DNA of 64,000 nt from positions 558,001 through 622,000 of the forward strand of contig JAQFWX010000006.1 in NCBI GenBank assembly GCA_027605045.1. The letters are read 5' to 3'. Positions 12,350 to 26,261 of the stretch are shown piece after piece; position 1 is the first letter of the stretch, and each line of letters begins with the position of its first letter. Made by a program: the position numbers and the translations under genes. The DNA is from Phallus indusiatus (Eukaryota > Basidiomycota > Agaricomycetes > Phallales > Phallaceae). The notes beneath the pieces were generated by a model. It saw only the letters and a list, made by a program, of their open reading frames with translations. It was not told the DNA's origin and ran no database searches.

Positions 12350-15300
12350 CTAGTCGTACTTGGATCTACGTTTCGTCCAACAAGGACCATGTACGAAATC
12401 GTTGAAATCAAGTCTTGTAATGTCTTGAAGCGGTATATGCATCGTGCATGGATACCAAAATCCCCTTCTTTTTCTCTCTGGAACCCAAAACAAAAGCTCA
12501 CCCTGAAGACCCAAAACCCATCCGTCTTTCATTTTTGGGAAAGCAGGAAGTGAAGCTTTCTTCCAGGCCGTTAATGCGTAATTCAATATCTCCATCTTGT
12601 CGGACACCAGCGTTCTGGGAGTCTCTCTTGAATGAAACATAGGGGATGATAATTTGATAACTTGAACTCACCTTTCAATCTCGGAACCATTGGCGGCAAG
12701 TGGAAGAGAATCGTACAGAGTAGACATCGCCTCATATGTACTTAAGTCCCGGACAGAACATCTCCAAGGGACATCAACAAGTTCCGCCAGATGTCTATCA
12801 CTCAAAGCTAGGGTATTTATCCCATACGAGTTTAGCGGATACCGAATTGTCCTGATTATCGTGTTTGTGGATTGTATGTCCCAGATGTCTATCAACCCGG
12901 GCCGAATGATCCCTGTACTGGTACCGGAAGCATTCCAATCTTCATTGTCTAAACATCCATCGGTCGAATGTGCATTATGTACCATTATGATTCGGGTTGA
13001 ATCGTTGGCGAACCACAACTTTTGGACCGGTTGAGTCAACAATGGGCCAGTGAGGAATGTTTTGGTGTCCACGTCAAAGAGTTTTATTCCGTGGTTATCC
13101 GTCCATGCAATATATTTCCCATTGAGGGATAGCCGCCGTTTAGGATGACAGTATGAGAATGGAATCGAGCTCAGTCTTGCACCTGTGGAGTCCAATATAT
13201 TGAGACTGTCTCCTGACGCGCATATGACATGTTGCCCGTTGGCGGAAACAGCAATCGGGGAATTGCGAGTCTCCGTTTCGAATGTAAACATGTCTCCTAC
13301 CGTCTTGCCATCAGATTCGCAGTCCCGAACTTCCGCTTTATCGTCATCATAAACGACAGCGAAACAAGTACCTCGCACGGGGAAAAGGAATTTTAGTTCA
13401 TATGGTAAGTCGATTGGACCACAAATCAATTTTCGGGTACAAATATCCCAAATCTTAATGGTTTTTTCGTCTCCAGCAATAAGATAGCTGTCCAAACACA
13501 CGGGCGTGGTGATTGAACGGACCGATTCGTCTACAATGATCTCGCCTTCTTTGTCGTTCCAGAGACAGAGTCCGCGGCTGGTGCCGTATGCCAGGCGCAC
13601 GTTTTCCTCATCAGGAGAAACATCGACGGGTCCGTAGTAGTTCCCAAGTTCGACGTCAAATATAATCGTGTTCGTTGTCGCAATTTCCGAGATTTGCAGA
13701 TGATATTTATCGAGAAATACCGTTACATACCGAATAATCAGATACGGACCCCGCAGCCAAATTTCGGACACTCTCTTGATTTCATTACCACGCGGATGAT
13801 TCGGTTCTACGGATTCATCCCATTGTCGAACGTGGAGTGTGCTTGACAGGTCATCAGTGTAGTCCGAACGGAGCGACGCGATTAACTTGGAATCATACGA
13901 GAACCCTAGACACCGAATGTATTCGTCTTCATAGGATCGAGTGATCAATTCGCCAGTAGACACACTCCGAATCAAGTACATTCTGGCCGAGGCAACAAGG
14001 ATATATCGATTGTCTGGGGAAAGACAGAAGCTTGCGATAGATGATTCATGTCGTATTTCAGTAACTTTGATGTTTGTTTGCACATCCCTGATTTCTATTG
14101 AGGTGTCGTCTTTTTGAAAAGCAACGTAGCTATCAGTGAGCAGTACCACTTTCCACCGAGCATAGTAGGGGATGACATGTTGCGTTTGGTTTCTAGTATT
14201 CCAAATGTACACTTTATTAGTGTCGCCATAAAATACGATCCAGTCTCCGTTGGGAGAAAACGCGAAGAAATAACGATAATACTTGAAGCGTTTAACAATC
14301 CCATGACTTTCTCGATCGAATAGGAGTATTTCCGAGTTTGCCGTCAGCCAAGCTATAAAGCACCCGTCCGAAGATATGGCGCAATAACGACATTCAGCAC
14401 TGATTGTCTCCTTGTGATTCTCTATCCTCTTTTCTTTGGTCCCCATACTCCATATCAGGATATCGCCGTCTACATAACAACAATAAACCAATTCACCATC
14501 GGGGGAAAATACGATATTGCAAACACTTCGCTTCGCAGACCGCTCTGCCAAGTGATATAACACCTTCGCTCCTGTTACGTAGTCCCATACATTAATTACA
14601 CCGCAACGCCGCTTAGTTGCCACATATCTGCCTTTTGGAGAAAAGGCAATCTGCATATCAAAGGCACCTGCTTTCGTGAATCCAATTTTGCGCGAAGCTG
14701 AGCCGATAGGTTGACCAAAATCGAAGGTGAACAATCCAGGATACCTCTCGAGATACCTTCTGGATACAAATGAATCACGAGGGGCAAAGGGAAGTGCGGA
14801 AAGATACAGATGTGGCGTGCTCTTTACAATCATGTCTCCAAAATCATATCCAAACTTCGCCGCATCCATCGCATCCTCAGCCAGGTCTTTATCTCCATTC
14901 TACCGCTTGATTCAGCCATTAAATATGCAACAGGAAAAAGATCACTCACTTGACACCAATCCACTATTTCTCGCATTGCCGTGCAACCACACTCAACCGC
15001 ATTTAACAAACTGAGTGCCTCAAATAAATGTAACAGATTGTCGTCCATCAATTTCCGGACTTCGCAGATGAGTTCCTCGCTGCGAGTTGACGATTGGAGA
15101 TGAGCAGTCCAGAACCGACAAGAATACGAAAGATGTAATGGAATGACTTTCTTGACGCGTGACCGAAAATCGGGCACATCTTCATTGCGTTTGTGAGATG
15201 TCTCCAGTTGACAAATATTGAAACAGAGCATCTGTGCCATCACCTTGAGACACCCGAGTGCCATCCGGGTTTGGTTTGATGTGTCGATGTAGTACTCATT

Positions 15301-17820
15301 ATCTTCTCCAATGATTTTTTGAGAGCTGAAAAAATCGAATAAAGAGGTATGGACAGGCCGCACAGGGGTCGACAGGTCATGAACGCCAATAAAAAAAGAA
15401 CCGAAGGGGGTGAGTATTGACTCGATATCTTCAATATCATCAAAGATGTTTTGTAGCGCATCTATTGACAAGGGTTCCCGCGCAGTTATAATCACGCCTA
15501 CAATCGTTTTGAAGTCTTCGACAAACTCAATGTCCTCGGCTTCCGACTGGCTTGAGATGATTTGACGATATAGTCCATATAAGGATGAAGAAGAGTTTGA
15601 GATACAAGCTTTCCACTTCTTCTTTACTATCTGTGGACGCCTCACGGTGGGATCGATGAATTGGCAGACAGTCTGAGCCCACTGGAAAAGACCCTCGGCG
15701 CGTTCGGCTAGTACACTAGGCCAATTCCAGCTTATCGTGTCCAAGATCGACGATATTGGGGCGAGACAAACCGAGACATAAGCTTGGATATCGGAACATG
15801 TTTCCTCTGGATCTTGAATATCACCCATCCGTATACATTGAACACTGCAATTCTGGCATTGAAGCTCAATGTCTTGTTCTGGACGTGTAGTAACAATGAT
15901 ACGGTAGTTCTTGGGAAGCTCACTCCATCTGTCCAAGAGTAATTTTAGAATCTCTCTGCGTTCGTTGCGCTCCCCACTTTCATCCAATGCGTCCACGACG
16001 ACCACAACAGATCCAATAATTGCCACGTTTTTCGAAGGTTTAAGGATGAGCTCGTCAAACTGCGTTTCGGCATCCTTCTTCTTCCGAATCGTAGACTTAT
16101 CGATAGCCTTCACTAGTTCTTTTCTCCAGAAGGTGTCGCTGTCGGCGAGGTCACGGGATATGGTGCTGAAAAGACAATTGCGCCGGTCCGGGAAACTTCC
16201 GTTGAAACAAAACATGGATCCGAGTCGGTTCTGTTTTTGAAATGTTCCAGCGATGGTATGTGCCACTGCGGATTTTCCTATTCCCGCTTGTCCACTTAAG
16301 ACCAGAATATGTGGCAAGCTATCGTCGTTGATCCATTTTAATATTTCATTGATCAACGTCTGACGTGTCCCTGGTAAACATTGCTTCTTAGGGAGAAATC
16401 CAGCATCAGAGTCGTAGGGCATTTCTCCCAGCAATGCTAACTCATCTTATGAAGGAATCGTATTATCGACAAGAACTCATGAGCTTAATGATTGACGTAC
16501 TTGATTCGCTGATTTTCTCGGACACACGAAGTGTTACAATGCCAGTTTCAAGATCGACCGAATCCGTCATCACCTTGGTAAGGTGGTCGAGTTTGTCATT
16601 GAAGGCTTGAATCTTGACATCCACGCTCCCACCAATTGCCTTGACTATGTTTTTAGCTGGAGCTTCAAAATCAGACTCAATTTCAGAATCACATGATCTC
16701 GAGAAAGACACAACCTGTACTTTCCGTACCGTACGCACTGAGAAAATATGCGCATTCAACGGTTTGCTGAACCAGCGTGTAAAGCATTTTAGACCAGCGG
16801 GTGGTAGATCTAGCTGTAGATTGAGTCGCATTGAGATCGCAAAGCCGTTCCGCGTCCGTAATGTACTCGTAAATGTCCTTTAGTTTTTCGCATAACTGTT
16901 TGATTTTGTCATCGCGATTTTTCTTCGCAATAATTGTCTTGCAAGATCAATTTATATATGTTTAAGAGAGGGAAAAGTAGTGTGCTTTTACCTTCGGAAT
17001 AATGGATAGAACACTCCACGCTACCTGCACATATATGTTTATCTAGAAGAGGCTTTAGGAAGGCTCGGAATGAAGGCATGCTTGCTGACTAGACTACCTC
17101 GGAAACACCATTCATAACTTGCATAAACGCCTGGAATGTGTCAAGAAATGGTACCCAGGTCTTCTCATCATCATTGTAGGCTTGCGCCACAGAATTGACA
17201 ACATTAGCAACCTCGCCTGGGGCTTCCAGAGTTGGTAAACTGCCTAATCCCGCTGATGCTTTTTCTATCAATCCCAAAACGACCTCATGTTCAGATACTT
17301 TTTCGATGTTGAAGGTTAATTGACATTCTCCGACGCCGTCCAGCTTGCATAAACCTGAAATTATATAAATACAAGACTAACGACAGCGTTTCAGCAAACA
17401 GGATCACCTTGTTGTTCGAGTAGGTCAATGGCCCGACGTTCGCACGGGCCGAATATAATTGTCTTGAAAACTCGCTTTCTTCGGACGATAAATATCAGAA
17501 GAGTGTCGTCAGTAATATCACCCGCACTAAATCTTGGATGTAAGCTAGAAATTGAAGATCATAATTTCTAACATACAAAATGAAGGGCGTGTCCCAGATC
17601 ATGCGATTCTCGTGCTGATCACCTTTCCCAATTGCGCTTTGTGCATTGGCTGTCGTTTTCTTGCCATACTTTATTTCAATTTCGAGCTTATCATCTTTCC
17701 ATGACGGTGGAGTACTATTGATCAAACGAACATCTTTATCCAAGCGATCAGGGATGAGATAAATCAAAACTAATTCTAAAAGTTACCAGATATCTTTATG
17801 CCTTCCGTCGAAAAAGCCAT
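12350..17820 (-). CDS. NLR-like STAND receptor 1: C2-like / helical / NACHT / WD40, 1657 aa
   Basis: Cytosolic signal-transduction ATPase of the fungal NACHT-WD40 type, the architecture of incompatibility and innate-immunity receptors. Ten exons: 17820-17787, 17733-17577, 17526-17408, 17354-17098, 17042-16992, 16937-16715, 16656-16501, 16445-14950, 14875-12672, 12626-12350. They total 4974 nt with every phase consistent and no stop. Residues 1 to about 103 form a C2-like beta domain (strands around WDTPFIF and LLIFIVRRK). About 104-332 is helical. The P-loop GQAGIGKS lies at about 384-391, Walker B VVDALDES at about 482-489, then TTRPE. WD40-type blades fill about 840-1657, with repeats ending in IWxx or LFDxx that differ strongly from one another. 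The start ATG is supported by the same start in receptor 2. The ligand is unknown. Confidence 0.9.
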
Positions 17821-19153
17821 GACAAAATATCATTGATAAGGGGCAAGTTACGGGGCGAGCACGGAGTATACTGAGGAGCACGATCAAGACTTGTGAAAAG
17901 TTGCTCTCAAGAGCGCCTTATGCCAGACCTGATTCTCAGCTCTCACTCGCTGCCTCGTTGTCTCTTGCATTTTCGCGGTGATTTTCACATCTCTGTTGGC
18001 CGTTGAATACAGAACTTACTACCCGAGTCAATGCCAACACCGCGGCGCCGCCTAGAACCTCCGGATTCAAAGTCCGCACACACCGTGAGCTTGGAGCTCT
18101 AGATTCCGATACTATCATGTGATCGTGCCAATCTGAGAAATTGAAACCGGAGGCCTGAAGACCACTGGCTACACATAATGAGACCTAACTGAGCTGAAGC
18201 CAGAAATTGGCATATAACATGGCGACATGTGTTTTCTCTCCGTAAGACCCGTCTGGTGCTATCCAATCCCGCTTGTTCTGAGGCCAGTCTATCAACAAAA
18301 CGACTCGGTATCCTAACGGAGTCTGTAATAGCTTCTATTTGGTTTCAACGTCTTCTTTTCATCAAAGCCAATTCCTTCCTTGCTCAGATGGTTTCTACAC
18401 CATAAAACGTAAACCCGATCGACATTTTTCCTGGCAGTGACTATTCATGAGCATGAGAATGGCCTATATTCTTGGGGCTAAGACGGTCTTATGCTTCTGC
18501 TTCCGCCGTAGGCGGGATGTCGTAGGTTCAGTGAACGGCTCTGGTCCCTCTTTTAGCATCGACGCTTATATCTTGTAGGCATCCTAAATACACGCTTTCC
18601 GATCAACAATCCTATTTATCTGAGTCGCTATAACATGTACTTTCGACCTACTCAAAAGCTGAGCCTGATTGAAGTGGATAGATGTCGTAACTGCGGAATC
18701 AAAGTTGGTTAGGTGTGAAGATAGCTTCAAATGAATTCTATCTGATGGAAGACACGACATTCTCCTCAATTTTACCAAGGATCTAGTAAATTACCGATGG
18801 GTACATCTATATAGGTGAGACCGGGGCCTTGAAGCTTGAAGACGCACGCACATGTTGACGGACCGTATATCATGCGTTGACGCGTTTGTTTAAAGACGAC
18901 CGCAGAGAAAGCTGAGCATATCAGTTCACAACTATAAAATGAGACTGCACATGCAAAAGCAGTGATGCGACACGGCAGATAGCACCACAGACACGAGTGT
19001 TCGAGTTGAGCACGATTTGATCATGTACGGACAGATGGTAAATCAGTATTAGCTGAGATAACTGGGAGAAATTCTTGCGTTCAACTTGCTATACCAGGCG
19101 TCTAACACACGTAACGCGACGCGATTGTGACATGACGCGCTCAAGTTTCTTTG
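17821..19153. other. Intergenic region with block shared with the region upstream of NLR 2
   Basis: Upstream region of NLR 1. A stretch around 18440-18600 resembles 33710-33880 upstream of NLR 2: both have CTTCCGCCG followed by a GCGGGA(T/C)GTC motif and a later ATCCTxAATACxCGC. This indicates that duplication included upstream DNA. No gene is recognised. Confidence 0.5.
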
Positions 19154-20704
19154 ATGCCACAACGACGGGGAGAAATTAGTCCAAAACGCCTTCCTAACCT
19201 TCCTGCCGAAGTCTGGCTGCATATCTTCCAATTCGCGGACGATATCGATGATAGATATACCTTACAGTCTTTGGCATCGGTGAACAAGTCTTTCCGTAGT
19301 ATCGCCTTACCAGTTCTGTTTGGCACATTACGGCTGTCGAGTTCCGGGTGGAGTTTAGCTATTGCATCCGAAGCCTGCGATTGTCTCAGGCGAATCATTG
19401 GATGCATTCAAAATATTAGCGGCCTACCTGATCTACTCAACGCCGTTCGTCGATTGATTCTAGTTGATTGGTGGATGTGTCTTTGTGGCGGTGATATGCC
19501 AAATGGCCCTCCAAATGACCACTTAACAGATGACTCTGCCGATTACAGTGGCAATTACAGCGAGTTTCTCGTTTTAAGGAGCAATGCATGCCGGGAGCTT
19601 GTTTCCTTTGTCTCTAACTTGCCACGGCTTCTTCATCTCCACATATACGATAGTTCATTTACTCTAGAGATCCTATCCCGCATACTCCGCTTGTCCGACC
19701 TCCAGACTCTCAATATCGAGTGCTACAGGTTGATTCCTTCTACTGTAACACTGGGAGCCACGGTTGCCGCCTCTTCATTGCGCGCTTTTCAGCTTGATAT
19801 CAAATGCGAGTGTACGTATGAATTACACGTACCCGACATCGTAGAACTTCTTATCCCCATAATTGGTCGACTCACCATTTTGTCTCTGCCCTCCGACATA
19901 TTTTGCCACCTTTTCGATGAGGGGTCACTAACAACTCTCCCTCACCTGCAAAAACTTTCGGTAACCTTCCAATTCAGTTTTGCAGAGAAGCCCTATCGTG
20001 ACGGCCTCGAACGTATTCACCATTTCTTCAATCTGACACCCAATCTGCGTGAATTACGCGTGGGTGGCAGCCCTCGCCTCTATGCGCCTCTTACTTGTTT
20101 CGTCACCAAGGTACCTAAACTCGAAATATTGAGGGCATCGTCACATATTGCCAGTCATATTGTCCCCGGGCTTGCTTTGGAGAAAATCCATATTTTCACT
20201 TCGGGCTCGAGAAGTCTACAACAGGAGTACACGGTTGTCTCTCCAAACATCAAGCACATAATCTATAACGGTGCACTGAATAACCCGGAAGAAGATCTTT
20301 TTCATTTGGCACAGTCGTTTCCTAATGCCGCCACTCTCATATTAATAAAGACAGAAGAATACACCGATGATTACCTGGTTTGCATTTTTTTCGTTTCTCT
20401 CTTGCAGAGTTTTAGTTCTCTGTAATGACCATGTCTTATGTATTTCTAGGAATTATCCGAGGAAATAGTGTCCGCCCTGCGTGCCTTCAAGCATTTGAAA
20501 AGCTGCAGGGTATTTGCCTTCGAAGATGATTATGAAGATTTTGATTATCCAACGGCTTATTGTCCCATTGGAGTCGCCTTTGACCCCGAATGGCGGAGCC
20601 ACCCAACGATAGAGGACATACAAATTTTCAGCTTCCATCGTTGGTTCTGGAGACCTGGAAAGGGTTGGCACTCTGTCCGATCGACGGATGATCCCGTTAA
20701 TTGA
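19154..20704 (+). CDS. F-box protein with leucine-rich C-terminal region, 492 aa
   Basis: Likely substrate adaptor of an SCF (Skp1-Cullin-F-box) ubiquitin ligase. Exons 19154-20377 and 20450-20704 join in phase 0. The F-box is near the N-terminus (about residues 12-55: LPNLPAEVWLHIFQF, then LASVNKSFRSIALPVLF). After it come irregular Leu-rich repeats of the LRR type found in agaricomycete F-box proteins (LPRLLHLHI, LSDLQTLNI, LPHLQKLSV, TPNLRELRV). The C-terminal exon ends in a Trp-rich segment also found in the paralogue (RSHPTIED...HRWFWRPGKGW). A TTG codon precedes the ATG at 19154; I chose the ATG. The gene lies between NLR 1 and a convergent coiled-coil gene. The target protein is unknown. 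Confidence 0.85.
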
Positions 20705-22516
20705 ACTATGACCACGACGCTTTTTCGAGGTGCGTCTCCTCTTTTTCTTTCAACTGTTATGAAATCATTCCGAATGTGATACTGAAACATTATAGGCGGT
20801 TATGTAATAAATCATGTTATTTGAATAGCTAAACAACTCTCTTGAAACTATTGGAGTTTGTAGCGTTAGATTGTATCCAGTATTTCACACCTTCCAATCG
20901 CCAGATCCTTTCCCAGTCCCCCTCGCGGTTACCGAGAGGCTCTACTCCGAAATCAGGCTATTGGCGCCTATGCAATATGGCTAGCGACCGAGGTTAAAAT
21001 GTGTACCACTTTACCAAAGTACCTGGTCCAAGAGACAGCGTCCTCATGTCTGGTTTTGAGGAGTTCAGAGCTAAAACGCAAGTAAGAATCTGTTTATTAC
21101 CCTACTCTATTCGTTCAGACCCTAAGAGCTTCTTTAGATCTGAGGTGATGAACGTGCTTCAACTTCGGATAGCACATACTATAGTACCTAATTGATGAAA
21201 TTGCTTCATGAATGTCTCGTCAAGCGACGGTTTCTGTCCTAATGGCCATGAACCTTACACCGAACTCCGAGTGAAGAAAGCTCAGCGGAAGATGCGAGAG
21301 AGTCTAGGCACAAGCAATGTATCTACACACCCATTACATACGTACATTGGCGCGAAAACAGTTCTGATAACGAAGAAAGCAAATATCACGCCAAACCGTC
21401 CCCGTCAATGCGTCCGTCAACCTAAATCGGTTATGAAAGCTGAGGACTTCTGTGGTGACAACGATGCAGAACCTTAAGATGAGCCGGCCTAAGAACGTGG
21501 TTGCACCTTCATTAGTTGCATGGGTCCTGATGATTGACTCCAAGGCTCTGGCTTGTGAAGAAATGGGAATAGATTCAGTATCACTTATAGGGCAGAAACG
21601 GGCAACTTTACCTAGCGTCCACGCCTTTATACCCCTTCAAAAAGGTAAAGTAGGCCTGATCAAAACACGAACAAAAAGACTGAATGAGTATAATCGGCCC
21701 AAAGTAATTCGCATATAGCCGTTTCAGTGCATTCTCTCCAAACGTTATCAACGTGGTATCGTACGAAATTGACATCGGAGTATTGATCCGAGAGCTTCTT
21801 CAAAGTTAGAGTCATTACAAGGTCCACGTCTGGGTAGAATCAAAGGCCAAGAATATATGTTAGTCGAAACGTTTGTCTTGGGAAAAGCTTTGAAGTAGGA
21901 AGCCGACCATGTAACATAGAGATCAATGATCTATCATTACATCAGCTAAGAAAAGACTCTATGCAAACAGAAAAATAAGACTACCCACGGATAATGTGGT
22001 TTTTGGACCGGGATGGGACTCGCTCTAGTTCAGCTTGTGAGAAAAGATGTTGGAAAGATGTTGGACAGAAAGCTTTGATGGGTGGTAATAGTCCCAACTC
22101 AACTTCTCTTCGTCATCTGAGTCCGAGAATTGCCTCCGGCATGCGATGATAATAATGATGATGACGAAGACGAAGCTAGCAACGTTTTCGCTGATATGCC
22201 AGCATTGGACCGAGGTCCGATAGAGCTTCCGCTTATTGAACGGAGACGTGTCATCATCACTGACAAAGCAGACAACCAACGCGTTCGATAGAAACGAGGT
22301 ATACTGGTGATAACGAGTGACGAACATACACCACGCTACCCAAGCCCAGATCCATATACACATCTTGATTCAGACACAGGTCTCCGACAGACTTGACAAT
22401 AGAGCATCTTTCCCGATTTAAGCACATACGACGACGTTGCTAGTGCCGGTGATTTGATAGAAGTATCGTCACCCTGGGACTGTACACCAAACACGCTCAT
22501 TTTGTCTCAAACGTGG
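20705..22516. other. Intergenic region
   Basis: 1.8 kb between convergent genes. One minus-strand frame at 22025-22363 has a run of isoleucines followed by an acidic SDSDDEE stretch, but no ATG start or homologue in the window. I do not call it. Confidence 0.4.
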
Positions 22517-24097
22517 TCATGGTTCGCTGTTGGTTGATGACCGACAAATGCGGGACCACAGTGGGTTGGGGTATTGGACCCGCGCGGGTACTGATCCGGG
22601 GCGAGCTCTCTAACTATACGGTCATGAATAGTCTTTTGAAAAGTGCAAACACACCACATACCTTACGATTCTCCTTCTCGGTTTCGTCTACCATAGCCTC
22701 TGTTAGAGATTCTAACATGCTTTCTCCATGCATAAGGAAACGCTTTTCATGTTCGCTATGCCAAGTCACAACTGCTGCCAATAGCTCTTGCTCCAACTAT
22801 CAAAGAAAATGTATCAATGTAAAGTGATGTCCTCATCAGATTTTGCAACTTACACGCAGTTTGTCTCCGGAAACCTTCTTGAGCATCTTCTCAAAGTAAT
22901 CATTCATCTTGATACTACATGATGGAACGAAATTCGTTCAGTCAGTAAGAGGTCTCTTTCGTCATACAAAAGAAGCAACGTCCGTATGCGCGCTTCACGT
23001 CGTTTTTTCCCGTTCTATCAGCTATCAATCGCAGGTAAAAATCTGTTGTCTCCGTAAAAGAAAGCGCGAACGACTTACATCGTCCTTTAGCCCTTCTGCT
23101 TATTTGATCAATCCAATAGCCGGTTCTACGTTTTCAACGCTAAACTGCTCGCTTCCTGGACCGTCCAAATCCAGTAATTCGTCCATGGCTTCTTCGAGTC
23201 TTGACACGAACCATCCGAATATATCGCTTTAACGTATGTCCTCCCCTGAGAGTTTGCCTAAGGAAAATGAGGGACCAAATGAAGAACAAGTAGACGAAAT
23301 GAATGGGTCTGAGGTAGACGAGGGTGCTGACGTTCCCGAGACGAACCTGAGGAAGGCGACAATCTCTATTTCTGTAAAAGATGGAAGACCGAGAGTTCCT
23401 CATGGAGGAAGCCGATGTCCAGGATGTTTGAGATAGGTAAGTTCGACGTTTCTTCGAGGCTTACGATTTCGCTCTTGACCCGAATGATCTTTTTCTCTAG
23501 CTTGCTGAGACATTCTGGAGTAACACCTTTCAGCGACAGAGGATCTTCTTCTTTTGTTATTGATGCGGGTATCATGCTCATTGTGTCTTGAGGAAAGAAA
23601 TCGTCGCCCAAGATGTGAGCGAAGGTGATTTTGGTTATCAGGCCCACGCCTTGCTCGTATTTATTTCGTCTGATAGAGCAGCTAAAACTTCTCCTAGTAT
23701 ACGTTCAGATAACCACAACGCTTAGGAAGCGCCTAGGATACAATTGAACAGTGAAGTAACCGTTATCAAGAATATGACATTGACGTACCTGTTGTATTCT
23801 CAACTCACCGACAGTGCTGGCAAGAGTCTTTGTGTGCGATCCAAGAGCTTTGGTAAACTTGATACACACGCCCTCCATTTCTTCGAATTTACTCATCCAT
23901 TCATCGACTTCTATACGCCTTTCTTCGATCTTTTTATCTACACAATCAATCAAGATTCAATGCGCTGTGAAGCTGAGCTCGTCCGTCAGGGAACTCGGAG
24001 GAAGTTTGAGTTGGATATGTAGAGCAGGAATGAACGAGATTCGTGATGTTAGATATTCTTGAAGCGAAGTTATAAGAGATTTCATGGTGGTCACCAT
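22517..24097 (-). CDS. Unknown helical/coiled-coil protein (exon model partly resolved)
   Basis: I do not recognise the family. Supported exons: 24097-23995, 23937-23789 and 23653-23465, which join in frame (phases 1, 0, 0). Further 3' come coding-like segments near 23220-23100 (containing RLEEAMDELLDLDG), near 22920-22857 (MNDYFEKMLKKVSGDKLR) and at 22797-22650 (from LEQELLAAVVTW to KENRK), and a short last exon ending at 22517. The exon linkage between 23465 and 22920 is not resolved. The predicted protein is charged and helical, with EERRIEVDEWMSKFEEM and LEKKIIRVKSEI as coiled-coil-like stretches, and has no catalytic motif that I can see. It is convergent with the F-box gene at 19154 and divergent from the one at 24349. 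A broken second copy exists at 26262-26440. Confidence 0.6.
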
Positions 24098-24348
24098 TGA
24101 TGAGGGCGAAGATGTCTGATGCGATTGTCCAATGTGACACTGGATAGTGACGTCACGTAATCGGGCTTAGCGTATCCACAGTTCCACACAACTAATACAA
24201 CGGCAACGTGTACTACTACTGTACAACGCAGAATCGCTACTGCTTTTAAGTACATGCGATGAAGAATCAATATCTGCTCCTGCGCGTAACACCCGTGTCA
24301 CGTAGGCGCTAGCAACTTTTTTTAACATTGCCCTCCAGTATCTCAACA

Positions 24349-25904
24349 ATGTCAAAGCCACAGGAACACAGCGATTCACCTCTTGGCCTTCCGGGTGATA
24401 TTTGGCTGTATATCGTTCGTAATGGTCAATATGACTTCCAAACTAGATGCGACATGATATCTTTGGCGTCAACTAACAAGTTCATTCGCGGTATCGCTTT
24501 TCCCGCTCTATTCCACGAATTAAAATTGTATGGTTACGACAGTGAACCCCATTACTTGAAAAAATTCATTCGACGCGTTCGAGCACTCAGATCACTTCCT
24601 ATTATACTCAATGCTATCTGCCGACTGTCTCTAATTACTTTGAGTATCCGCCCTCGTGACGATCAAGATTCCGAGGAGGATAGTGACTTAATTGACTTGG
24701 ACATAAGTGCTCCCGAATCTAATCCAGCTCGCGCTAGTCAGGTTTCCCAGCTACATCACGTCGCGTACCAAGAAACCATCGCTCTCCTTTCGAGTTTACC
24801 TCGACTCTATCATCTTGGATGCTGGGATTGTTCATTTGTGCCCGAGTTCTTCTTTCACATTTTGCGCATACCCAATCTCCGATCTCTACATATTCGCGAA
24901 CCCTGGTTGTACAAGATTGATCCAATAAAGTTTCAAGTCACTGCCCCTTCTCTGCACATTTTTCAATATTACCCAAGTTTTCAACAGTGTCCCTCCGAGG
25001 ATATTAAACTTTTCATTTCCCTCATCAACCAATTCACCGTTTTTTCCATTCCCCTCGACTTTCTTCCTCATATACTTGCCAATGATAGCCTGTCAATAGC
25101 TCTCCCCAAACTGCGCAGACTTTCGGTACATGGTCCTTCGAACGCTCAGGACGACCATACCATCCTTATGCATATTCGTAGCTTTCTTGATCTTACTCCC
25201 AATCTGTGCGAACTATGGATAGCCGACCACATTCACACCGAAATACCCTCCGTCCTTCCCGACACTATGATACCTCATCTTAAAACTTTAATGTCACCTC
25301 CATGTATTGCCAACAGCATAGCTTCTACAAGAATGCTTGACAAACTCCATATACTCGCCTTTGATGGAACAAACTTCCAAGATAGCTATACTGTGGTCTC
25401 ACGAAGCATAAAACACGTGCTCTATAACGGTTTAATAGATGAAGCAGAAGATCTTCTCCATTTGGCTCGGGTCTTTCCCAACGCATCCATCGTTGAAATT
25501 GTAGTCATGGAAGATTCTTCATGGACTCGTGAGGTTAGTTTTATTTCTTTTTGAGTATTTATCTTCTAGTCATTTCTTTACTGCAGCAATTATCCGATAT
25601 GGTATTATCTGTTCTTCCTAAATTTGGCCATCTGAAACAATGCATCGTATCCGGCGAGGGCGACCAGAATTACGGCGATTATTATTGTCCCCCGGCTTGT
25701 TGTCCTGTCGGATGCGTGGATGATCCTAGATACCGGTCTCATCCAACCTTAGAAGAACTGCGTATACTTAGCTGTTATCGCTGGACCTGGTGTCCCGAAG
25801 TTGGTTGGCTTCGTTCACTTGATGTAACTTCTGTGCCATATACCACGGACCTGAAATTTTTTGCTACAGTGCGTTTTATTTTCTTTTCACCGGACTATAT
25901 TTAG
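24349..25904 (+). CDS. F-box/leucine-rich protein, 500 aa, paralogue of the gene at 19154
   Basis: Exons 24349-25533 and 25587-25904 join in phase 0 at the same place as in the paralogue (just before QLSD here, ELSE there). The N-terminus has a diverged F-box (LGLPGDIWLYI, then LASTNKFIRGIAFPALF). The middle has the same Leu-rich blocks (LPRLYHLGC, IPNLRSLHI, LPKLRRLSV, TPNLCELWI) and the shared motif YTVVSRSIKHVLYNG. The C-terminal exon keeps the Cys/Pro/Trp-rich block (CCPVGC, RSHPTLEEL, CYRWTWCPEVGW) and then runs about 30 residues longer than the paralogue. That tail may instead contain another intron. Presumed role: SCF adaptor with a recognition surface diverged from its sister. Confidence 0.82.
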
Positions 25905-26261
25905 TAAATTCCCATTCACAGTAATTATGCGAGCTATCCATCTGTAAATACTAAATGCTCAACAAAGATCATCAGCAAGGGTGCATCATAATAGCATTTT
26001 AATGACGAAATCTTTGACGTTCCTAATCTTGTACATCAAGATTCAAGACAGTTAACATCTTCAATCGCCCCAATTTGTTCGATCATACATTCCTATATTC
26101 CATAGAAGCTGAATTGATGATACAACTTCCTCATTTTTGACTTGTGGATGTAACAGCTATGAAGCCGAGCGACGCTGTTCCGCTCGCTGCAGAATTCCAG
26201 GATGAAGATGAGATGGAAGATATCCTTGAAATCTGTGGGGCTGTGGACGATATGGCTCTCA

